Assembly: GCA_030829155.1 (NCBI GenBank)
Contig: JAURBD010000020.1
Location: 1-21,623, forward strand
Length of the DNA stretch: 21,623 nucleotides
Origin: Flavobacteriaceae bacterium
Lineage (GTDB): Bacteria > Bacteroidota > Bacteroidia > Flavobacteriales > Flavobacteriaceae
Direction: 5' to 3'
Numbering within the stretch: position 1 is the stretch's first letter; each line of letters begins with the position of its first letter. This document shows positions 15,566-21,623 of this stretch, in pieces. Both the position numbers and the translations under genes were made by a program. A model generated the notes under the pieces. The model worked only from the letters and a program-made list of their open reading frames with translations, did no database searches and was not told the origin of the DNA.

Positions 15566-17457
15566 GTGACGCCATCAAACACGAATGTGGAATAGCACTG
15601 TTACGACTTAAAAAACCACTTTCTTATTACGAAGAAAAATATGGTTCTGCATTGTTTGGAATCAATAAGATGTATCTGATGATGGAAAAACAGCACAATC
15701 GGGGTCAAGATGGAGCCGGTTTTGCAAGTATTAAGTTTGACATGGAACCAGGTGAGCGTTACATCAGCAGAGTTCGTTCCTGTGAAAAACAACCTATTCA
15801 AGACATTTTTAATCAAATCAGCTCTCGAATACAAACAGCCATAGATTTAAATCCTGAAATTCAAAAGGACACAACTTTTCTTAAGCAAAAAGTTCCTTAT
15901 GTTGGAGAGTTAATGCTGGGACATGTTCGCTATGGAACTTTTGGGAAAAACGGTATCGAAAGTGTTCATCCTTTTCTTAGACAGAATAATTGGATGCACA
16001 GAAATCTTATTGTTGCTGGAAACTTCAATATGACTAATGTAAATGAGCTTTTTGACAACCTTATTTCATTGGGTCAACATCCTAAAGAAAGAGCAGATAC
16101 CATAACGGTAATGGAAAAAATCGGGCACTTTTTAGATGATGCTGTTGCAAAAATTTATAAAAAACTTAGAAAAGAGGGATACAACAAATGTCAAGCATCT
16201 CCTTTGATAGCAGAGCGACTGAAAATAGCTAAAATTCTACGAAAGGCAGCAAAGAACTGGGATGGAGGTTATGCTATGGCTGGAATGTTTGGACACGGAG
16301 ATGCATTCGTTTTAAGAGATCCAGCTGGAATAAGACCTGTTTTTTATTATGAAGACCATGAAATCGTGGTCGTAACCTCTGAACGCCCCGTAATTCAAAC
16401 AGTCTTTAATGTGCCTTTTGAAGAAATCAAAGAACTTACACCTGGAGGTGCAATTGTAATTAAAAAAAATGGAGGAGTATCTATTCAAGAAGTTTTGGAA
16501 CCTTTAGAAAAAAGATCTTGTTCTTTTGAACGTATTTATTTTTCAAGAGGGAGTGATGCAGATATTTACAAAGAACGAAAACAACTGGGTAAATTACTTT
16601 TCCCTAAAATTTTAGAAAGTATTAATCACGATATCGAAAATACAGTTTTTTCATTTATACCCAATACCGCAGAAACTTCTTTTTATGGATTGATTGGAGA
16701 GGCTCAGAATCACTTAAAAAAGCAAATTTCAAAAGAAATTAATAAAACTTCAATTGATAGAGATAAAATTATTGAGTTATTGAAGCTGAACCCTAGAATC
16801 GAAAAAATAGCAATAAAGGACGCAAAACTTAGAACATTCATAACATCAGATTCTAGTAGAGACGATCTGGTGGCACATGTATACGACATTACTTATGGAG
16901 TAGTCAAACCATCGGATAATCTTGTTATTATTGATGACAGTATTGTAAGAGGAACGACTTTAAAACAAAGTATTTTGACGATGCTCGATCGATTGGGTCC
17001 AAAAAAGATAATTGTAGTTTCAAGTGCTCCACAAATTCGTTATCCAGATTGTTATGGGATTGACATGGCTAAATTAGAGGATTTTGTTGCTTTTCAAGCC
17101 GCGTTAGCTTTACATAAAGATCAAGGAACTTTGAAAGAAACGTTGGAGAACATTTATCAAAATTGTATTGCCTCAACAGAGTCATATGGTTCTGAGGTGT
17201 CAAATCATGTTAGAGCCTTGTATCAACCTTTTAGTGTAGAAAAAATTTCAGATAAAATCGCCTTTTTATTATCTGAGTCAAACTTAAAAACAGAAGTTAA
17301 AATTATCTATCAGGGGATTGATAATTTACATGAAGCTTCTCCTGGAAGTAAAGGAGATTGGTATTTTACGGGTAATTACCCAACACCTGGTGGAAATAGA
17401 GTTGTAAATCGTGCTTTTATGAATTTTTATGAGGGTAAGTCTGAGCGAGCATATTGA
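15562..17457 (+). CDS. purF: Long-form amidophosphoribosyltransferase (PurF-like)
   Basis: PurF makes 5-phosphoribosylamine from PRPP and glutamine, the first step of purine synthesis. This 631-residue form is well above the usual 470-510. The Ntn glutaminase nucleophile is C9 (KHECGIALL), implying removal of an eight-residue propeptide. KQHNRGQDGAGFA, HVRYGTFG and RDPAGIRPV follow. The PRPP loop is intact at 454-466 (LVIIDDSIVRGTT), followed by SSAPQIRYPDCYGIDM. The oxyanion-hole region reads GNFN (153-156) rather than HNGN, the PxPETS segment is PNTAETS, and a C-terminal extension ends with YFTGNYPTPGGNRVVNRAF. Few cysteines are present, so the iron-sulfur cluster of some PurFs is unlikely. 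Such a long form is known in Bacteroidetes; whether it replaces or accompanies a standard PurF cannot be judged here. Confidence 0.9.
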   Translation: MSDAIKHECGIALLRLKKPLSYYEEKYGSALFGINKMYLMMEKQHNRGQDGAGFASIKFDMEPGERYISRVRSCEKQPIQDIFNQISSRIQTAIDLNPEIQKDTTFLKQKVPYVGELMLGHVRYGTFGKNGIESVHPFLRQNNWMHRNLIVAGNFNMTNVNELFDNLISLGQHPKERADTITVMEKIGHFLDDAVAKIYKKLRKEGYNKCQASPLIAERLKIAKILRKAAKNWDGGYAMAGMFGHGDAFVLRDPAGIRPVFYYEDHEIVVVTSERPVIQTVFNVPFEEIKELTPGGAIVIKKNGGVSIQEVLEPLEKRSCSFERIYFSRGSDADIYKERKQLGKLLFPKILESINHDIENTVFSFIPNTAETSFYGLIGEAQNHLKKQISKEINKTSIDRDKIIELLKLNPRIEKIAIKDAKLRTFITSDSSRDDLVAHVYDITYGVVKPSDNLVIIDDSIVRGTTLKQSILTMLDRLGPKKIIVVSSAPQIRYPDCYGIDMAKLEDFVAFQAALALHKDQGTLKETLENIYQNCIASTESYGSEVSNHVRALYQPFSVEKISDKIAFLLSESNLKTEVKIIYQGIDNLHEASPGSKGDWYFTGNYPTPGGNRVVNRAFMNFYEGKSERAY

Positions 17458-17571
17458 CAGATAAACCGATAAATATGTATTTAGTCGATTTTATTATAGT
17501 GGTTTAAAAGAAAATCGCACATTTACAAAACCAGAACATAAGTAGGTTAAGTTCATGGTAAGATTTGGGGC

Positions 17572-17601
17572 AAAAAAGGAGGAATTTATTCCTCCTTTTT
17601 T
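17572..17601 (+). terminator. Intrinsic terminator after the PurF-like gene
   Basis: A 13-bp perfect stem with a four-base loop (TTTA) has a GGAGGAA/TTCCTCC core flanked by six A on the left and six T on the right. The T-run on both strands makes it potentially bidirectional. It lies 114 bases after the PurF-like stop. The intervening sequence contains only a weak CGATTTT/AAAATCG inverted repeat. Confidence 0.85.
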
Positions 17602-17637
17602 ATTTAAACCCACTCCTTAAGCATTGAATTTATTGAT

Positions 17638-17685
17638 TTTTTAAACAAATAAAGGGAGCCACGGCTCCCTTTATTTGTTTAAAAA
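17638..17685 (-). terminator. Long hairpin terminator after sodA
   Basis: Two arms of 23 bases (17638-17660 and 17663-17685) are exact reverse complements around a GGGAGC-CACG-GCTCCC core, flanked by A- and T-rich arms. It begins about 12 bases after the sodA stop on the minus strand. The T-rich lower stem could serve either strand, so it also backs up the terminator at 17572-17601 in insulating the convergent genes. Confidence 0.85.
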
Positions 17686-17696
17686 TAGTTATTATA

Positions 17697-18305
17697 CTAC
17701 ATGTTTTTTTGGTACAATTCACTGACCGTGTTCCAATCAACAACATTAAAAAAAGCTTGAATGTAGTCAGGTCTTCTATTTTGGTAATTCAAGTAGTAGG
17801 CATGCTCCCAAACATCAATTGCAAGAATCGGAAATCCTTTGCATCCAACATCAGGCATCAAAGGGTTGTCTTGGTTAGCAGTTGAACAAACTTCAACAGC
17901 CCCTCCAGGAATTACACAGAGCCACGCCCATCCCGAGCCAAATCGGGTAGCTGCAGTTTTGGCAAAAGTATCTTTAAATGCCTCGAATGATCCAAAAGCA
18001 GTATTTATGGCGTCAGAAAGTGCTCCCGTAGGTTTTCCACCTCCATTTGGACTCATAACACTCCAAAATAAACGATGGTTGTAGAACCCACCACCATTAT
18101 TTCTAACAACAGCATTATTCATATCTAATGACTCAAGTATAGATTCAATACTTTGTCCATCCAAGTCAGAACCCGAAATTGCATTGTTCAGGTTAGTTGT
18201 ATAACCATTATGGTGCTTACCATGATGAATTTGCATGGTTCTTGCGTCGATATGAGGTTCTAATGCATCATAGGCATAAGTTAACTTTGGTAATTCAAAA
18301 GCCAT
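17697..18305 (-). CDS. sodA: Superoxide dismutase, Mn/Fe family (manganese-type signature)
   Basis: The enzyme converts superoxide to oxygen and hydrogen peroxide. The 202-residue protein has all four metal ligands: H27 in [13 protein letters not shown]77 in FYNHRLFW, D164 and H168 in [19 protein letters not shown]. The second-sphere positions are glycine in NNGGGFYNH and glutamine Q145 in STANQDNPL, the pattern typical of manganese enzymes; iron enzymes usually carry the glutamine in the first of these. Cambialistic use is possible and cannot be excluded by sequence. No signal peptide is present, so it is cytosolic. It is divergent from the helicase-nuclease gene and followed by a strong hairpin. 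Confidence 0.95.
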   Translation of the reverse strand: MAFELPKLTYAYDALEPHIDARTMQIHHGKHHNGYTTNLNNAISGSDLDGQSIESILESLDMNNAVVRNNGGGFYNHRLFWSVMSPNGGGKPTGALSDAINTAFGSFEAFKDTFAKTAATRFGSGWAWLCVIPGGAVEVCSTANQDNPLMPDVGCKGFPILAIDVWEHAYYLNYQNRRPDYIQAFFNVVDWNTVSELYQKNM

Positions 18306-18331
18306 ATATTTATTTTTTTAAGATTAGTATA

Positions 18332-18339
18332 CAAACTTA
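18332..18339 (-). promoter_or_regulatory. -7 box (TAAGTTTG) before sodA
   Basis: A perfect TAnnTTTG on the minus strand lies 26 bases before the sodA ATG, inside the 63-base divergent gap. No -33 TTTG is seen. I do not find a comparable box for the divergent helicase-nuclease gene in the same gap. Confidence 0.4.
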
Positions 18340-18368
18340 AAGAATCTTTACATTTATAGCATAATCTT

Positions 18369-21300
18369 ATGAAACAGAATCTCAATTCCATTCAAATAAT
18401 TAGTGCTTCTGCAGGTTCTGGTAAAACCTATACTCTAGTTTTCTACTTCTTAAAAACACTTCTATCTACAACAAGTCGAGAAATGTATCGCAAAATGATT
18501 GCGCTTACTTTTACAAATAAGGCAGTTTTTGAGATAAAATCAAGAATTTTGAATACGTTAAAGAGTTTTTCTTCATTAAAACAAGAAAATGATGTTTCGC
18601 AAATGATTGTTGATCTTTGTGAAGCATTGAAACTATCTCATGAAGAATTAGCTTACAGGTCTCAACAAGCCTTAAAATCTATTTTACACGATTATGCAGC
18701 TTTTGAAGTGGTAACTTTAGATCGATTTACACACAGAGTTATTCGAAGTTTTGCCAGAGATTTGGGCTTATCACTTTCTTTTGACGTTGAAATACAACAG
18801 GAACAAATGTTGACTCAGGTAGTTGATCGAGTTATTGAAAAGGTAGGTCATGACAAAGAAATAACCCAACTTTTGCAACAGTTTACTTCGCAGAAAATGG
18901 ACGATGAACTCAGCTGGGATGTCAGTCAAAATTTATACGATATTGCAAAACTACTCTTGAGTGAAAATGATCGAATTCCTTTAGATTCTTTTCTTTCGCA
19001 AGATCGCTTTGTATTTAATAACCAACATAAATTTTTAAAATCACACAAAAAAAATCTTAAAGAAAAAATCAGTTTGTTGGGAAAACAAACCATAGAACTA
19101 ATATTGGAGAATGACTTAGCTGAGAACGATTTCAGTAGAGGCACTCTTTTTAAACATTTCTTAAAACTTCAAAACCTAGATTTTATAAGACTTTACGAAA
19201 ATAAGCTTGAAGAAAATTTTCAACTTGAAAAGAATATACACAACAAGACTTTAGACCCTGAAAAAGCAAATCGTATTGATTTTATTTTAAATGATCTTAG
19301 AGCAGCATTTCATCTAGGAAAAAAATTGTATTATCAATTCTCTTTAGCGAATGACATTATCAAACAATGGATTCCTTTGAGCCTGATAAAAATTCTCGAT
19401 GAAGAACTTGAAGTTTATCAACAAGAAAGTAATAAAATACTTTTAGGAACTTTTAATAATAGGATCTCCAAAGAGATACTTCATCAGCCGACTCCCTATA
19501 TCTACGAGCGTCTTGGCCAAAATTACAGGCATTATTTTTTGGATGAATTTCAAGACACATCCCTTTTGCAATGGTCGAATTTAATTCCATTGATAAAAGA
19601 GCCTCTCGAAGGATTGGATGATCAAGGAGCTGTTGGTTCCTTATTAGTTGTTGGAGACCCAAAACAATCCATTTATCGTTGGAGGGGAGGACATGTAAAA
19701 CAATTTCTCAAACTACTTAACAATAAAACTCCCTTTCAACAAGAAACTAACATTAGTTCACTTCAAACTAATTACAGGAGTTTTGATACCATTATTAACT
19801 TTAATAATGCTTTTTTTAAAAGCATCCTCCCTCTAATTAACAACACGAAAAATCATTCTATATTCAAAGAAAATTGTCAACAAAAAACGAATACTTCTTC
19901 TGGAGGATATGTTGAAATAGATCAATTTTATAAAAAGGGTAATAAGTCTGATACAACAAAAATTCACGTTGAGAAAACCTATAAAGCGATTGTATCCGCA
20001 TTGGATCAGAATTTCACTTACAATGAAATCACAGTACTAGTTAGGACAAAAGATCAGGCAAATGCAGTAAGTGAATTTTTGGCATTTAATGAAATCCCGT
20101 TTTTATCCTCGGAGTCTTTAAATCTATCGCATTCAAAACAAGTTCAATTTCTAACTGCAATGCTGCGTTTAGCAATCAATGAAAATTTTTTGGAATTCAA
20201 GTTGGTTGTTTTAGAGTTTTTGAAAAAAAAATACGGAAAAGATCGAGATTATCATGATTTTGTTTCCTCCTATTTGAATACACCCCTTCAAGTTATTTTT
20301 GAAGAGTTTGAAATCCATTTTAATTTTTTAAAGTTTAAGTCATCACCTATTTATGAAGCTGTTGAAATGGCATTTTACGGTTTTGAAATGAGTGGTATTT
20401 TCGATGCACATTTACAATCTTTTCTTGATCATGTTTTTGAATACAGTCAACAAAAGCAAAATGACTTTTTGAGTTTTATATCGAATTGGGATCAACAAGG
20501 AGCATCATTATATGTGGCAACTCCCAGAGGAATAGATGCGGTTCAGATACTTACCATTCATAAATCAAAAGGACTTGAATTCCCAGTAGTTATTGTTCCA
20601 TTTTTAGATGACCCAGTTCAATCAAAGCATAAAAATCAAGTATGGTTGGATACCAAAGAAATGTTTGGAGAAACTTTAGAGAAAAGCTGGATTTCTTTTT
20701 CAAATAAAGTTCAAAACTACGGGAGTGCTGGAATAAAATTGTCTGATCAAATTCGATATGCAAATGAATTGGATGCTCTAAATGTCCTTTATGTTGCTTT
20801 GACAAGATCAATTGAGCAATTGATTTTAATTTCTAATGGTGCTGCTTCAAAAAAAAATTCTTATCCAGAAATGATTCAAAACTATTTGAAACAAAAAAAC
20901 GTTAAAGAATCTGAAATTTTTACTTTAGGTCAAAAACGACAAATAACTGAAAAAAGAAAAATAAAAGAAAAGCCAAGAGTTTTTTCAATCGAACAAAAAG
21001 CAAACCCATGGCAAAATAAAATAAAAACTTTGGCATTCACTCGAGCAGACTCTGAGGTAATCAGAGCAAAAGTATGGGGAGTTTTGATTCATGAATTATT
21101 TTCAAAAATAGAAGTAGCTGAGGATGTAGAATGGGTGATTGAAGATGCTTTTGTTGCCGGTAAAATTGATTTAAAAGACAAAAATATATTTCATAAAATT
21201 CTACTGAATGTTGTTGAGCACCCCAAATTAAAACGTTTTTATATCAATGAATTCAGGGTATGGAATGAACGTGATATTTTAGTGCCTAATGGACAAAATA

Positions 21301-21497
21301 TCAGGCCAGACAGGCTTATGGAAAGAAACCAAGAACTGATCTTGTTAGACTACAAAACAGGCGCACAGAAAAAAGAAGATGAAGAACAGATGCTAAACTA
21401 TAAAAATATTGTAAATCAGGTTTTTACTGACAAAAAAATAAAATGTTACTTGATTTATATCCAAAAAAAAGGGAGTTTGAAAATCAAGACTTTTTGA
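18369..21497 (+). CDS. AddA/RecB-like helicase-nuclease
   Basis: This 1042-residue UvrD-family (superfamily 1A) helicase carries a C-terminal RecB-type nuclease domain, as in AddA, which resects double-strand breaks for recombination. Helicase motifs in order are Walker A IISASAGSGKTYTL (10-23), ALTFTNKAVFEIKSRI, DEFQDTS (392-398), VVGDPKQSIYRWRGG, LQTNYRSFDTI, ILTIHKSKGLEFPVVIVPF and LNVLYVALTRS (about 805-815). The nuclease domain shows H908 in LIHELF, D981 in RPDRLM and LLDYKTG (D994, K996), then a QMLNYKNIVNQ helix, so it appears active. A partner AddB-like protein is expected but lies outside the window, most likely downstream or elsewhere. I found no Chi-like evidence. Confidence 0.93.
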   Translation: MKQNLNSIQIISASAGSGKTYTLVFYFLKTLLSTTSREMYRKMIALTFTNKAVFEIKSRILNTLKSFSSLKQENDVSQMIVDLCEALKLSHEELAYRSQQALKSILHDYAAFEVVTLDRFTHRVIRSFARDLGLSLSFDVEIQQEQMLTQVVDRVIEKVGHDKEITQLLQQFTSQKMDDELSWDVSQNLYDIAKLLLSENDRIPLDSFLSQDRFVFNNQHKFLKSHKKNLKEKISLLGKQTIELILENDLAENDFSRGTLFKHFLKLQNLDFIRLYENKLEENFQLEKNIHNKTLDPEKANRIDFILNDLRAAFHLGKKLYYQFSLANDIIKQWIPLSLIKILDEELEVYQQESNKILLGTFNNRISKEILHQPTPYIYERLGQNYRHYFLDEFQDTSLLQWSNLIPLIKEPLEGLDDQGAVGSLLVVGDPKQSIYRWRGGHVKQFLKLLNNKTPFQQETNISSLQTNYRSFDTIINFNNAFFKSILPLINNTKNHSIFKENCQQKTNTSSGGYVEIDQFYKKGNKSDTTKIHVEKTYKAIVSALDQNFTYNEITVLVRTKDQANAVSEFLAFNEIPFLSSESLNLSHSKQVQFLTAMLRLAINENFLEFKLVVLEFLKKKYGKDRDYHDFVSSYLNTPLQVIFEEFEIHFNFLKFKSSPIYEAVEMAFYGFEMSGIFDAHLQSFLDHVFEYSQQKQNDFLSFISNWDQQGASLYVATPRGIDAVQILTIHKSKGLEFPVVIVPFLDDPVQSKHKNQVWLDTKEMFGETLEKSWISFSNKVQNYGSAGIKLSDQIRYANELDALNVLYVALTRSIEQLILISNGAASKKNSYPEMIQNYLKQKNVKESEIFTLGQKRQITEKRKIKEKPRVFSIEQKANPWQNKIKTLAFTRADSEVIRAKVWGVLIHELFSKIEVAEDVEWVIEDAFVAGKIDLKDKNIFHKILLNVVEHPKLKRFYINEFRVWNERDILVPNGQNIRPDRLMERNQELILLDYKTGAQKKEDEEQMLNYKNIVNQVFTDKKIKCYLIYIQKKGSLKIKTF

Positions 21498-21564
21498 AGT
21501 TTTATTAAAAAACCATTTTTTAAATTATAATTTCCATCCAAAACTTAAAATCTCTACGATTTTT

Positions 21565-21596
21565 TTTGTATATTCAAGAAGATACAGTTATTTTTG
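21565..21596 (+). promoter_or_regulatory. Outward promoter (-33 TTTG, -7 TATTTTTG) at the window end
   Basis: TTTG at 21565-21568, a 20-base spacer and TATTTTTG at 21589-21596 form the best two-part match to the Bacteroidetes promoter in the window. It points to a plus-strand gene starting beyond 21623. The rest of 21498-21623 has no supportable gene: the short minus-strand frame there is interrupted by stops. Confidence 0.5.
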
Positions 21597-21623
21597 GAGT
21601 ATACTGAAGGTAATGTAAACTAA

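Noticed and set aside
17486..17517. Inverted repeat CGATTTT/AAAATCG after the PurF-like gene
   Set aside because: Only seven AT-rich pairs with an 18-base loop and no T-run; the strong terminator 55 bases further on makes a role unnecessary.
17839..18084. Plus-strand open frame of 81 codons opposite sodA
   Set aside because: It is a shadow of the superoxide dismutase frame; all metal ligands and length of the minus-strand product are intact.
21525..21590. Minus-strand frame ending ILSFGWKL then stop, resembling a protein C-terminus from a gene entering the window
   Set aside because: An in-frame TAA interrupts it after about 20 codons, so it cannot be the end of a longer gene without a frameshift; a frameshift cannot be shown from this short stretch.

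Overview
The window looks like chromosomal DNA of a member of the Bacteroidetes, most likely Flavobacteriaceae. The DNA is AT-rich. Several genes are preceded by the Bacteroidetes -7 box TAnnTTTG, Shine-Dalgarno sequences are not evident, and marker families of this lineage are present: BatD/BatE, an IPExxxVDY-family protein beside pyk, and the long ~630-residue form of amidophosphoribosyltransferase. Genes are packed tightly, no gap exceeds 300 bases, and three convergent gene pairs overlap at their stop codons. I see no mobile element, phage gene, CRISPR array, tRNA or rRNA.

Layout. Bases 1-1194 hold the 3' end of a bat (aerotolerance) operon: the C-terminus of batD, cut by the window edge, and complete batE. 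Opposing it is a CvpA-family membrane protein gene. Divergent from that is a small conserved protein of unknown function followed by pheS. pheS converges on a minus-strand run of gpsA, a four-helix cytochrome-b-like membrane protein and an ALDH7-type aldehyde dehydrogenase. A lipoprotein isoaspartyl peptidase/asparaginase and a CYTH-domain protein converge at 7.4-7.5 kb. dinB (Pol IV) converges on pyk, which abuts the IPExxxVDY protein gene. Upstream of those on the same strand is acpP-fabF-rnc.

From 13.5 to 17.5 kb the plus strand carries purN, rnhA, a PfkB-family kinase and the long PurF-like amidotransferase; the last two are joined by an ATGA overlap. Two strong hairpins separate this group from the convergent sodA. 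Divergent from sodA is an AddA/RecB-like helicase-nuclease of 1042 residues. The window ends in a short non-coding stretch with a good promoter pointing out of the window.

Most of this is housekeeping: fatty-acid synthesis, purine synthesis, glycolysis, DNA repair and oxidative-stress defence. I do not see a convincing undescribed system. The points that merit a second look are the coupled PfkB kinase and divergent PurF, a recurring arrangement in which the -7 box sits exactly four bases before ATG (suggesting leaderless mRNAs), the stop-codon-sharing convergent pairs, and a His-containing four-helix membrane protein of unknown role.
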